A stretch of DNA of 64,000 nucleotides, from assembly GCF_051020765.1 (NCBI RefSeq), contig NW_027469119.1:186001-250000 (forward strand), written 5' to 3'. This document shows, piece after piece, positions 43,786-53,309 of this stretch. This DNA is from Lasioglossum baleicum (Eukaryota; Arthropoda; Insecta; Hymenoptera; Halictidae). The notes beneath the pieces are model-generated. The model was not told the DNA's origin. It saw only the letters and a program-made list of their open reading frames with translations, and ran no database searches. The stretch's first letter is position 1; every line of letters begins with the position of its first letter. The translations under genes and the position numbers were made by a program.

Positions 43786-45590
43786 GTGTCGGTGCGCTGT
43801 TTCGACTGGAGCAGATTTACATCTGGTGGTACTGGAATGTTTCTGGAGAGCGCATCGGCGACGTGGTTAAGTTTTCCGGGTCGATATTAGATATCGAAAT
43901 CGTACTGCTGCAGCTCGAGGGCCCATCTTGCGAGCCGTCCCGTTGGGTTGTCGATCTGCTGCAGCCAACGGAGTTCCTGGTGGTCTGTCACGACGGTAAA
44001 CTGGTATCCTTCTATGTACGGTTTCATTTTCCGTATACCCCATACCACGGCGAGGCACTCCTTTTCCGTCGCACTGTAGTTCCGCTCGGTCATGCTGAGG
44101 GTGTGGCTCGCGTAGGCGATAACCCTTTCTTCGTCTCCTGTGCCTTGGGTCAGGACTACGCCCAGTCCGTAGTCGCTGGCGTCCGTTTGGAGCGTAAAAC
44201 GCTCCGAAAAATCTGGGCACGCCAGTATCGGGGAGGCAACGAGTCGCTGCTTCATTTCCTGGAACGCGGTTTCTTCGGCCTCGGACCATTTCCACTTCGC
44301 GTTTTTGCGCGTGAGCTTGGTCAGTGGCTCCATAAGTTCGGCGAAGTTGGGCACGAACCGACGATACCAGGACGCCATCCCGTGAAATCGTCGTACGTCC
44401 CGGATGTTTTTCAGCGTCGCAATTTTGGCGATCGCGTCCGTTTTTTCCGGGTCGGTGCGTATCCCTCGTAGGTCGACCACGTGTCCCAGGTATCGGAGGC
44501 TGTCCACGCAGAAACGACACTTATCTGGGTTTAGCCTGAGTCCGGCGGCTCGCAGGCGTTTGAAGACCTCACGCAGATGCTGCTGGTGGGCTTCGAACGT
44601 CGGGCTGACGGTAATAATGTCGTCCAGATATGCGAACGCGTAGGGCTCTAATTCTGGGCCAATGACTCGGTCGAGCAGTCGCTGGAACGTTGCTGGCGCC
44701 GAGTGCAGACCGAACGGCATCACTTTAAACTGGAACAACCCTTTCCCGGGTACCGTGAACGCCGTCAGCGGTCGGCTACTGTCTTCCAGTGGAACGTGCC
44801 AATATCCGTTCTTCAGGTCGAGCGTTGTCAGGAATTTGGCGCCGCGTAGTTTGTCAAGCGTCGCTTGGATATGCGGCAGTGGATACGCATCTTTTTCGGA
44901 CCGTTCATTCAGTTTCCTGAAGTCGACGCAGAATCGTGGCTTCCCGTCGTTTTTTTTCACCACGACCATGGGCGAGCTCCAAGGGCTGCTGGAGGGCTCG
45001 ATCACTCCGTCACGCAGCATTGATTCGACTTCGGTGTCGATGACGGCCTGCATCGCTGGATTCCGTGGGCGATACCGTTGTTTTATCGGCGTTTCGTCCG
45101 TTAACTTGATTCGATGCTGAACGAGGTTGGTGCGGCCGGGCACTGTTTTAAACAGCTCCATTTCGCCGACAATAAAATCGTCCAGTCGTTCGCGGTCATC
45201 GGTACTGGGGGTGCATAAACACGTTTCCAAACCTGGTCTTGTTTCGGCGAGGTACGCCACGGGCCACGAGGCAATATCGGCCGGTGGGCGTAATTGAATT
45301 CCCAATGCGGCAATTGTATGGATGCCCAAGAGTACCTGCGGTCCCATCTTCGGCAGTATGGTGAACTCGTGTTCCCACTCGTACCCCATGGTGATAAACG
45401 GGAGTCGTAGCGTGCCATTCGGACGTGTATTTGACCCGTCGGCCAGGCCGACCAGGCCGTTCGTGGTCCGTGGGGCGATGCCCTGTTCCCGGGCCCATTC
45501 CTGCACTTCCTCGTTGACGCACGACAATTGTGCTCCCGTGTACAGGAGGGATTCTACCTGCCGGCCAAGGATCAGTATTGATAGCAGCGG
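43740..45590 (-). pseudogene. pol: Gypsy G protease, RT and RNase H
   Basis: Open from before 45527 (ATG there is internal) to a TAA at 43887. The protease site reads LLYTGAQLS where retropepsins have D-T-G, so the catalytic aspartate (45542-45540) is replaced by tyrosine. RT motifs are intact: FCVDFRKLNERS, LTTLDLKNGYWHVPL, FAYLDDIITVSP. RNase H has LQTDASDYGLG, TEKECLAVVWG and VVTDHQELRW. The frame after the TAA continues with YRPGKLNHVADALSR, the conserved RNase H end, so TAA (from GAA) is a simple nonsense change. A frameshift near 43740 precedes the integrase. Confidence 0.83.
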
Positions 45591-45599
45591 CCGGGGCGT

Positions 45600-46078
45600 G
45601 TAATTTATTGCGGGGGCCTGCGGTCGTTCGATTGCGCCGCGCCCCTCGGCCCGTTTCCCGACGGGTTTCCGGCGTACTGGTTACCTGGCGGGTGACACTC
45701 TCAGGTGAGCACCCCGCCTCGGCCGCATCGTGCACAGAACCGCCGGTATACATTAAGACACTCGAAGCGATTATGGCCCCGTTGCTTGCACCGTCAGCAC
45801 TGCGTAACGGGACTGTATGTATCGTTCCCTGGGTGTGCTGGTTGCTGACCTGCATTGTGCGTGGCCGCCACGTCAGGCGTGCAGTGTTCTGGACCGGCTT
45901 CGTAGGCGGTGCCCCGTGTAGGAGGCCTCTGCATTTTGTTCTTCCGCTCGAGGGCCCTCTCGATGCGTTGTACTTGACCCAGTAAATCGTCCAGGTCCTT
46001 GACATGCGCCGGGTTAATCACGACGGTATGCTCCGGCAGCATGTTTTCATATACCGTCTCCAGGTAGTCCGTATCTAT
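45600..46078 (-). pseudogene. gag: Gypsy G gag, nucleocapsid end
   Basis: Short minus-strand remnants. One frame (46042-45794) has a coiled segment DLDDLLGQVQRIERALERKN and reaches a stop within a zinc knuckle that otherwise reads RCKQRGHNRFEC, followed by RFCARCGR, i.e. two CCHC-like knuckles. The stop TGA stands where a tryptophan (TGG) would give CWRC. The matrix and capsid parts are missing. Confidence 0.65.
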
Positions 46079-46100
46079 TGTATAATAAGTATGGTAATAA

Positions 46101-46303
46101 CAGTAGCGGACAAAAGTTTAAGACCGCTCCAAAGAAGACGATAACTTTTTAAATATTGTACTATACGATTTGACATTTTTGGGAAGCTAGAGCACTTAGT
46201 TTACTAAAGGATGTGAAAATAAATTTTTTCAAAAATTGCAATTGATCGGAATTATTGAAAAAATACTAAAAGTTGATTTTTTAACTTTTTTATGTGGGCT
46301 AGG
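46101..46303. repeat. Tc1-like terminus and dispersed repeat
   Basis: Starts CAGTAGCGGACAAAAG and TTTAAGACCGC, which resembles a Tc1/mariner-type terminal repeat as I remember it; no opposite end is seen. 46195-46303 matches 1196-1290. The element is truncated and fused to element G on the left. Confidence 0.4.
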
Positions 46304-46500
46304 GTGGTCCATATTTTTTGACCAACGAATTAAATGCACCGCACCCCCCATAATTGTTCCTTTAGGTGAGAAAAAAATTTGTGCAGAGTTTGAGATCGAT
46401 CGAAAAAAAGGATCACGTGCCTCAAAGCGACTGAAAATTTTGAAAATTTTGAAATTCACCTCAACTATATGGAACATGGCATATCGTTGGATTTGTCTTT
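46304..46500. mobile_element. Fragment related to element J
   Basis: TAGGGTGGTCCATATTTTTTG, then CACCCCCCATAATTGT, then TTTGAGATCGATCG follow the same order as the left end of J (14783-14890: TAGGGTGGACC, CACCCCCTAGAATTGTG, TTTGAAATCTATCGG). The opposite end is not found. Confidence 0.5.
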
Positions 46501-47270
46501 TTTTCTGAATAGGAATATGGAAAATTATATGACTTCCTTTAAATAATAATAACAATGACCTTGAAATTTCAAAAATATGATTTCCAAAAAATTTTTTTAT
46601 TTTGCCATTATTTATTTTGCCTTATTGAACAATGCAAATTTCTCCTCTGACATTTTTTCGTACAATCACAAATAACAGAGATATTTAAACATTTCCATGT
46701 ATTACATTTTATTTATACCTGTACTGAAACAAGACTTTAAGAAGCCTAAAGTGACAGTTTAGCTACATTGGCATTGAACAATAAGCAAAATCAACTTGTA
46801 CTTTGCATTACGAAGTACTTTTGTCAACTGTTAAGTAAAATTATTAAGTAAAACTATTTCTGCTACCACAATTTTTTGTCAACTGGCTTTGGTTTGCAAA
46901 ATATGAGCTGCAAACGACTTTCGTAAGGCAGAAACCAGGTACAGTTCCGTACCTGGGTACCCTCGATGCCGTCCATTAACATAAAACGCTATAAAACATT
47001 TCACCGGGATTAGGACCCCTTAAATGAGGGTAACGAGGGGCAGCGGACCCGTTTACAACTCTCCGTACTGAACACTGGACCCACGACGGTCAGGTACGAG
47101 GGACGTTTAGTACACGTGCACCCTCCAGGAAAATTTCCCGTTAGTCTACCCCTGTTTTCCTGACACAAGGGCGTGCCAATAAGAGACGCTACATCGCTTC
47201 GCGTCACGAGGGGCACTCTCCAAGGTCCGCGCTCCTTCACGACTATTAGGCCCTTTCCGGACCCAGACAA
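46501..47270. other. Unannotated upstream region
   Basis: AT-rich to about 46900, then GC-rich. No gene seen. The last 300 bases may hold upstream control of the gene at 47347. Confidence 0.35.
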
Positions 47271-47274
47271 AATT

Positions 47275-47307
47275 GTATAAAAGCCCGTCCGAAAACGGAT
47301 CATCAGT
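47275..47307 (+). promoter_or_regulatory. Core promoter: TATA box and arthropod initiator
   Basis: GTATAAAAG (47275-47283) is followed 28-29 bp later by TCAGT (47303-47307), the arthropod initiator consensus, at canonical spacing. The first ATG after it is 47347. This is the cleanest core promoter in the window. Confidence 0.65.
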
Positions 47308-47346
47308 CATAGCTGATTTAACCACCGAACAGTGCACAGAAGTCCA

Positions 47347-47796
47347 ATGGAGAGTAGAAATCACGGAAAACTGTTCTTATTAGAACATGACGAAAGTCAA
47401 ATTGTAGGCGCTAAGTTGCCATCGATAGGACAAGTTTTAAGAGTTTTGTTTTACAATTTACGGAAAGTGAAATTGAACCTTCGATCTAGCTCATATCTTG
47501 CTGTGAAAGAAGTGGAAGTGTTGTGGGAAAAGGCAAAAATTCCATTCAGGCAAAGCCATCACAGCATCGAGAAATTGGAGTCCTTATACCAGAAGTGGAG
47601 GCTGTTACAAAAGAATTCTACACGACGATCGCAGCTACAAGATAACAAGGAACAACATTTTCTTGATCAATTAGATGATCTTTTCGATATCGCACATGTT
47701 GATGCTTCGATCTCCTACAATCATCGATCCTGGTCGTCCTTTTTTTCTTTGGTTCAGAAGAAAATGTTTATCTTCATCAATCGTGATCATTTCTAA
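47347..47796 (+). pseudogene. Repetitive arthropod protein of unknown function, broken by a small inversion
   Basis: ATG 47347 is chosen because it is the first after the TATA/Inr pair and gives MESRNHGK. The product has VLRVLFYNLRKVKLNLR, then EVLWEKAKIPFR, SIEKLESLYQKWRLLQKN and DQLDDLFDIAHVDAS. I recall this layout from a strongly amplified arthropod family (unknown function, often linked to transposons); the label is from memory. After DIAHVDAS the frame loses the family pattern. The next 88 bp (47708-47795), read in reverse, encode EMITIDEDKHFLL and QRKKGRPGSM, which fits the expected continuation. So the 3' part is present but inverted. Confidence 0.5.
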
Positions 47797-47834
47797 AGCA
47801 TCAACATATCGAAAAGATCATCTAATTGATCAAG
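47662..47834. repeat. Inverted duplication around an 88-bp inverted spacer
   Basis: 47662-47707 (CTTGATCAATTAGATGATC, then TTTTCGATAT) recurs inverted at 47796-47834, where 7 bases present in the first copy are missing. The spacer between them is in inverted orientation relative to the gene on the plus strand. It can form a hairpin. Confidence 0.8.
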
Positions 47835-48350
47835 ATTATTATGGTTAACAATATTACTATTGTCCAGATAACCCGTTCCGTAAGTTTGTTGCGCCACATA
47901 ATCAGACGGCCCAAGCGTCCCATAATCAGACGGCCCAGGCGTCACATTACACAGCGGCTGCGGTGAATAACTCTGATATCCTTGCACGTGGTTGCTCGTC
48001 TCCTGCACTCGACCAACCGGCACGCATCCTGTGACAGGTGACTTTCCGTCTGTCGAAGTCGGTGTATATGGCGGTGTCAGCAGGAATTGTCCGCCTGGTG
48101 GTGTCGGCGGTTTCCCGACAGAATTCGCGTAACTATCGGGGTCTGCGTTCTTTCCGTGAAGACTCGCTGGAGCCGACGAGAGTTCTTGTAATTGAAGTTG
48201 TTGCATGTAATCCGGCCTGGACTGTACTTGCCGATGCGCCTGATGCGCGTTATCCGGGTACATAACTTGTAGAGGGGTTTGGTCGCCGACCGTTGCTTGA
48301 TAAAGACAATAGTCGGGCCCGCAGTTGGCAGGGTACGTAGAGTTGGACAT
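47793..48350 (-). CDS. Proline-rich frame, possible exon of a non-transposon gene
   Basis: 185 codons from ATG 48350 on the minus strand, convergent with the gene at 47347. It is rich in Pro, Tyr, Gln and Ser (PPTPPGGQFLLTPPYTP; YMQQLQLQELSS; a repeated GPSDYG-type motif). Low-complexity sequence of this kind is common in insect transcription-factor N-termini, but I cannot name a family. The last 12 codons (DQLDDLFDMLML) are the inverted duplicate of the neighbouring gene, so the real protein or exon ends near 47830. The start is followed by no upstream ORF; 48351-48600 may be 5' untranslated sequence. No splice site was proven. Confidence 0.4.
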   Translation of the reverse strand: MSNSTYPANCGPDYCLYQATVGDQTPLQVMYPDNAHQAHRQVQSRPDYMQQLQLQELSSAPASLHGKNADPDSYANSVGKPPTPPGGQFLLTPPYTPTSTDGKSPVTGCVPVGRVQETSNHVQGYQSYSPQPLCNVTPGPSDYGTLGPSDYVAQQTYGTGYLDNSNIVNHNNLDQLDDLFDMLML

Positions 48351-48736
48351 GTTGAAATGTGGCTAAAGAACTGGACGCTAAGATAGTTAAGTCCAGCAGG
48401 ACTTGAATGAAACTGGGCCTCGATCCTGATCAACCTACCCTCAATCAATCTCTTTTCAATCTAGCAGCATCCACTCGGATCAAGCCCTTCTCTCGATCAT
48501 ACTCCTCTCAACTGGACTCTTGCTTAGACACACACGTGAACCTGTTCATGCGTAGGTAGGTCACCACCGTGAACCTCGTTGCACTGTCTTTCACTTCGCC
48601 TACCCGTATCTCATTTCACTGATGACGGAAGGTGACTGAAGTTCCGTTTGCAAACTGATGTAGTAGTCCTGATGCATATATCACCACCGCAGATGACACA
48701 AATTGCACAAAATGTTTCCTCACTGTTTCTAGAATT
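48351..48736. other. Spacer before Gypsy B
   Basis: Pyrimidine-rich on the plus strand (CTCAATCAATCTC, CCCTTCTCTCG). It could be the 5' untranslated region or promoter of the minus-strand frame at 48350. No other gene seen. Confidence 0.35.
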
Positions 48737-48982
48737 TGTGGTGTCCGGAAGTTGCAACTAAGCATTTGGCCAAGGCAACAACCTTCATAAGATTGCCTCA
48801 GCGAATTGCTAAAGCGAGGCATTCGACCTGCCAATGCTTAGTCAGCAAGAGATACAACATAAAAACTCCGGACACCGCCCCACGCGGGCAGAATGAGTAC
48901 GCGTGCATCTATGTCAATATATTATTACTCTCTGTAATTGTGAAAATAAAGAAAAAGGTTCTCAGTAACCGGCTGCGGCACA
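48737..48982 (+). repeat. 5' LTR of Gypsy B (246 bp)
   Basis: TGTGGTGTCCGG to GCGGCACA, nearly the same as the LTRs of A. AATAAAG lies near 48944. Confidence 0.92.
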
Positions 48983-48988
48983 ACAATT

Positions 48989-49006
48989 TGGTGGCAGCGG
49001 TGGGAT
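48989..49006 (+). promoter_or_regulatory. Primer-binding site of Gypsy B, tRNA-Leu type
   Basis: TGGTGGCAGCGGTGGGAT, six bases after the LTR, same as in A. Confidence 0.75.
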
Positions 49007-49009
49007 CCA

Positions 49010-49250
49010 TCAACATTTGGTAGTCAGAGAACTAATCCAAAAAGGACCCAGCAACACTCAGTAGTCTGAGGACTAATCTGAAGAAGGATCCATCAACATT
49101 TGTTAGTCAGAGAACTAATCCAAAAAGGTTCCAGCAACGTTCAGCAGTCTGAGGACTAATCTGAGGGAGGATCCAGCAACTTTCAGCAGTCTGAGGACCA
49201 ATCTGAAGGAGGATCCAGCAACGGTCGGCAATCTGAGGGCCAATCTTAGG
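49010..49250 (+). repeat. Leader tandem repeats of Gypsy B
   Basis: Units of roughly 50 bp with CAGTCTGAGGACTAATCTGA and GGATCCAGCAAC, matching the array at 13550-13798 in A. Confidence 0.75.
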
Positions 49251-49370
49251 AGGCCAACCACTCCAGACTTCCTTTCCGGCGACCTAGGACAGGAGCTAAC
49301 AGAAGTCAAAAGGGCTATAGTTGCAGCAGTCAGCAGTCCGAGGACCAACGACCGAGCAGAGCCAAGCGAA

Positions 49371-49922
49371 ATGCGACTTCTAATATTATCAGCTATAACT
49401 GCCGCTATCGAAGAAGAACAGGCACTTGGGCCGAACAACAGTCGCAGTTATGGAAATTATGGAAGCGCCGGATTTAATAAAGACAGAGCAGGACAAAGAT
49501 ATAATGAACCGAAATGTGAAAGATGTCACAGACAAGGGCACCTTGCGAAGAATTGTTACTCGCGCCTAAGCATGCCGCGACCGGAAATATCATCTAATCG
49601 CCCCGCGTTTAATCGCCAAAGCGTCGGTCCCAGACGGGAGATGTATCACACAACAGTAGTTTGCAACTATTGCAAAAAACCCGGGCATGTTCAGCGCGAT
49701 TGTAGAACATTAATGAGAATCAACAACGGGGAGATACGAACCAGAAATACTGAGCAAATACCTAGTTACCGACGTGACGCGTACGGGAATACGGAAAATA
49801 AGTCACATGGTAACGGAATGGGAAACAGATCTGGGCGAGCAGAATCACATGAAAGGCCAACTCTCGAATCTTATCAAATAAATTGCACCAATGGAGAGAG
49901 CAAATCAAAAAATATAGTATAA
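49371..49922 (+). CDS. gag: Short gag of Gypsy B: leader peptide fused to nucleocapsid
   Basis: 184 codons: MRLLILS joined to AITAAIEEEQALG, then two CCHC knuckles (CERCHRQGHLAKNC, CNYCKKPGHVQRDC). In A the same ATG opens only six codons before TAA (within GTAAGT), and the nucleocapsid belongs to a much larger gag. Loss of the 871-bp GT-AG segment fuses the two in frame. Matrix and capsid are absent, so this product could bind RNA but not build a particle by itself. The frame ends at TAA 49920-49922, and pol follows in the same frame. Confidence 0.7.
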   Translation: MRLLILSAITAAIEEEQALGPNNSRSYGNYGSAGFNKDRAGQRYNEPKCERCHRQGHLAKNCYSRLSMPRPEISSNRPAFNRQSVGPRREMYHTTVVCNYCKKPGHVQRDCRTLMRINNGEIRTRNTEQIPSYRRDAYGNTENKSHGNGMGNRSGRAESHERPTLESYQINCTNGESKSKNIV

Positions 49923-49958
49923 ATAGAAGCGAAGGAGATAAAGTATCCAAAAATTCGC

Positions 49959-51575
49959 ATGTTGGTCGACACGGGAGCAGATGTTACGTTACTCAAGTAT
50001 AGCAAAATTATAGGGAAAGTGCGCACTACACGAGAAGTAGTAACCCTGAGGGGTATAGGAAACACTGATATCCCTACCATCTGTAAAATTGAACTTAATG
50101 TGAAACTAGGTAATAGGTTCGTTATGCATCCTTGTCACGTAGTTAAAGATGATTTTCCCTTACAAGTAGATGGAATACTGGGATACTATTTCATTACTAA
50201 ATACAAGGCAATAATTAGACCAGGAGTACGCGTAGAAATTTTGGACACACACTGGCCATTAGTTCAAGATGAAGAAATTATTATTCAACCACGAACCGAG
50301 ACGATTATACGAGCACTAACAAATAAGCAGGGGCATGGGTTAGTAGAAAAACAAATGATAGAACCGGGCGTATATATAGGAAATTGTTTGACAAGTTCTG
50401 ATGATGGCACGTGCCCGATACCTATAATAAACATGACGACTCGCGCAATACAGTTGCGGCCTCCGACGGTGCAACTAGAGACGTTCTCGACAACACCAGA
50501 TACTGCCCTACGCGATATCAGCAGTAGCAGTGAGTGTGTCCACAATATAACATATGACATTCGAGTATTGTCCGGGAAAGATAGGATGAAGGCCCTACGC
50601 GACAATGTTAAAACAGAGCATCTAAACGAGGAGGAGAAAGCAGGTTTGATTGAGCTATGTGAAAAATATAACGACATTTTCTACTTAGAAGGAGACAAAC
50701 TAGGATTCGCGGACAAAGTAAAGCACAAAATACGATTGATACCGGGCGCGAAACCAGTAAACATAAAACCATATAGGCTACCACAAGTACACAAGGAAGA
50801 AGTAGACAAACAGGTCAAAGAAATGAGGGAGCAAGGAATATTAGGGCCTAGTACAAGCGAATGGAATGCCCCATTGTTAGTAGTACCTAAAAAGGCCGAC
50901 GAGTCCGGCAAAAGAAGATACAGAGTAGTAGTCGATTTCCGAAAATTAAACGAGATAACAGTGGGAGACTCATTCCCTCTACCGAATATAGCAGAAATAC
51001 TCGACCAATTAGGAGGAGCGAAATACTTTTCTACATTAGATTTGGCATCAGGTTTCCATCAAATTGCCATGGAGCCCGAGGATAGCGAGAAGACAGCGTT
51101 CTCAACTTCGTACGGACACTTTGAATACAAACGTATGCCATTTGGTCTTAAGGGCGCTCCTCCTACTTTTCAAAGAACCATGGAAGCCTTATTAGGAGGG
51201 CTACGTGGAATAAAATGCTTCGTATACATAGACGATATAGTCATTCATGGACGCTCACTCAAAGAACATCAGGAAAGATTGATGCAAATTTTCGAGAGAT
51301 TAAGAGAAAGCGGTTTGAAATTACAACCAAACAAATGCCAATTCTTGCGTAAAGAAACAATTTATCTGGGCCATGTCATCACCGAAGACGGCATTAAACC
51401 AGACCCGTCAAAATTAGAAGTAGTAAAAAATTTCCCAATACCTAAGAAGGCGAAAGACTTACAAACCTTTCTAGGATTAGCAGGTTATTATAGAAAGTTC
51501 ATAGAAAATTTTTCTAGTATAGCAAAACCACTCACACAATTGTTAAAAAAAAGATGTAGAGTTCAGATGGACTGA
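49959..51575 (+). pseudogene. pol: Gypsy B protease and RT
   Basis: Frame from MLVDTGADVTLLKY (retropepsin motif) through RT (VVVDFRKLNEITVG, STLDLASGFHQIAM, FVYIDDIVIHG) to TGA at 51573-51575. Upstream of ATG 49959 the same frame is open back to the gag TAA at 49920. An eight-A run at 51546-51553, seven As in A, shifts the frame and ends RT early. RT catalytic residues are intact. The next part of pol is split by the LINE. Confidence 0.85.
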
Positions 51576-51771
51576 TCAGGAACAAGAAGCCTTCCAGATA
51601 TTAAGAGAAAAACTGACTTCGGCACCACTGTTACAATACCCTGATTTCTCAAAACCGTTTACATTAACAACAGACGCGTCGAACAAGGCAATAGGTGCGA
51701 TATTATCTCAACAGCAGCAGGCAAAAGATCTACCAATAGCTTATGCAAGTAGAGTATTAAATAAAGCCGAA
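51576..51771 (+). pseudogene. Gypsy B RNase H start, before the LINE
   Basis: Still homologous to A: the frame corresponding to DQEQEAFQILREKL and TLTTDASNKAIGAILSQ, ending at AATAAAGCCGAA, the first copy of the LINE target duplication (51759-51771). Confidence 0.8.
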
Positions 51772-51962
51772 GAGGAGTTCCGCTTGAGCCGTCACAGCGG
51801 TAGGACGTATTTGTTTACGCTCGTGCCAGCGAGGTTACTACTCTATAATATCGTTAACGTATTACTGTAAAATAAGTTTCTGTGCTTTCTGCGTTCTTCT
51901 TTCCTCCGAACACAGTTTTTCTGTGTTCGGAAGTGTTTTCCGTGGAAGGAGTATCAGCATAA

Positions 51963-53309
51963 ATGAGTGCCTCCAATATTGGAGATGCCCATTCTCATCG
52001 TTTCGTAAACCATACTGAAGTAAAACCAACAATGTCTACAATGTCTACACCAAAAGTATCGTATGCTCAAGTTACCCAAAATGTTACTTTTCCGAAGAAG
52101 GATCAAGCCATTGTAGTCGATTCAATGGAAGGAATCACGATCAAAGAATACACCGTAGCCATTGGAAAATTAATCGGCCCAAGTAATATTCGATTCAGAT
52201 CTAGGATTTCTCACGGCAGAGTATGTCTATATCTGAGCAGCCAAGCTATCGTTGATACTCTCCTCAGTACGCACAAAAGTGTAAACATAAGCGGTCATAT
52301 TCTAGAAATACGTCCGCTTGTTTCTCCTGCCAAACGTATAATACTATCGAACGTTTGCCCAATAATACCGCATAATGTTATTGAGTATAAATTGAAAGAA
52401 CTGAACATTTCCATAAAATCTCAAATATCGTTTATTAGAGCAGGAATGTCTGATCCTGGGTACAGTCATATTCTGAGTTTCAGAAGACAAGTGTATTTTG
52501 AGCCAGAAGATATTAATAAACTACCAGATGCTATACAGATAAACTATGAAAACACACTATATTGGATTTACATTTCAACTGAAAAATTGACGTGTTTCAT
52601 TTGTAAAGCCGAAGGTCATCTCGCCAAGCACTGTAAAAACAATAGCTCTGTCAATCAAGAACCTTCAATCACTGTTCAGCATGAAGATCATACTTCTTCC
52701 ACTCCAATGGTCGACTTTGAGGAGGAATCCAGTAATGATATGACTACTTACAGTCAAGTGATGGATGACATATCCGGTAATAACAACCTTTCTCAAGAAA
52801 TTCATCAGGATAAACTAACATCAAATGAAGAAAACAATTCATTCAAAGTTCCTCTTGTATCCAGTAGCAAACGTCCTCGTTCAAATACCAGCTCGGTATA
52901 CAATTCCTCTAATGTAAGTGAAATTCCAAGTATGATGGACATCGATAATAATAAAAAAACTACAAACAAAAACAAAAATAAGAAGTCTAGGACAGATAGC
53001 CGTTCAGATGAATTTAAAGAACAATTTGATCTTATAAAATCACTCATTAGCAGTTCGACACAAAACCCTCCTCTCAGTGTCGAAAATTTATCCAATTTTA
53101 TTGTGGAAAGTTTAAACAATTCAGATATACAAGGACTTGCTTCTAAATTCACCAACGACACTCCAGCACTCATCGAAATGTTAAAACAAACGCAAAAACA
53201 CTTCAAACAGAAGAAACATAAGGCTCTGACTTCCAGGATTATTAAAAAGTTACTATCAAATAGGAAAGACACTTCTAGCGAGGATCTCAGTTCCTCAGAA
53301 GATCAATGA
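51963..53309 (+). CDS. LINE ORF1 (nucleic-acid chaperone-like)
   Basis: 448 codons from ATG 51963. The first ~200 residues are a globular RNA-binding-like part (KIIRLSNVCPIIPHNV-type region near residues 115-145). A single CCHC knuckle CFICKAEGHLAKHC lies near residue 220, and a hydrophilic, Ser/Asn/Lys-rich tail follows. LINE ORF1 proteins of this group coat the element RNA. The stop overlaps the ORF2 start (ATGA at 53306-53309), an arrangement suited to termination-reinitiation. No frameshift. Confidence 0.88.
   Translation: MSASNIGDAHSHRFVNHTEVKPTMSTMSTPKVSYAQVTQNVTFPKKDQAIVVDSMEGITIKEYTVAIGKLIGPSNIRFRSRISHGRVCLYLSSQAIVDTLLSTHKSVNISGHILEIRPLVSPAKRIILSNVCPIIPHNVIEYKLKELNISIKSQISFIRAGMSDPGYSHILSFRRQVYFEPEDINKLPDAIQINYENTLYWIYISTEKLTCFICKAEGHLAKHCKNNSSVNQEPSITVQHEDHTSSTPMVDFEEESSNDMTTYSQVMDDISGNNNLSQEIHQDKLTSNEENNSFKVPLVSSSKRPRSNTSSVYNSSNVSEIPSMMDIDNNKKTTNKNKNKKSRTDSRSDEFKEQFDLIKSLISSSTQNPPLSVENLSNFIVESLNNSDIQGLASKFTNDTPALIEMLKQTQKHFKQKKHKALTSRIIKKLLSNRKDTSSEDLSSSEDQ

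Larger units (their letters stand above)
41047..46090 (-). mobile_element. Gypsy/Ty3 element G, decayed
   Basis: Minus-strand remnant: nucleocapsid end of gag, protease, RT-RNase H and integrase with a very long C-terminal extension; no env. It is distinct from A and B (different RT, different integrase tail). Decay is seen as a stop in the zinc knuckle, a protease active-site change, two stops and one frameshift in pol. The 5' end is cut near 46096 where DNA-transposon sequence begins. Its 3' LTR may be 37432-38433. Confidence 0.8.

Noticed and set aside
49905..49912. In-frame A AAA AAT slippery heptamer before the gag stop
   Set aside because: A -1 shift here leads to a frame that does not encode pol; pol lies in the gag frame itself.
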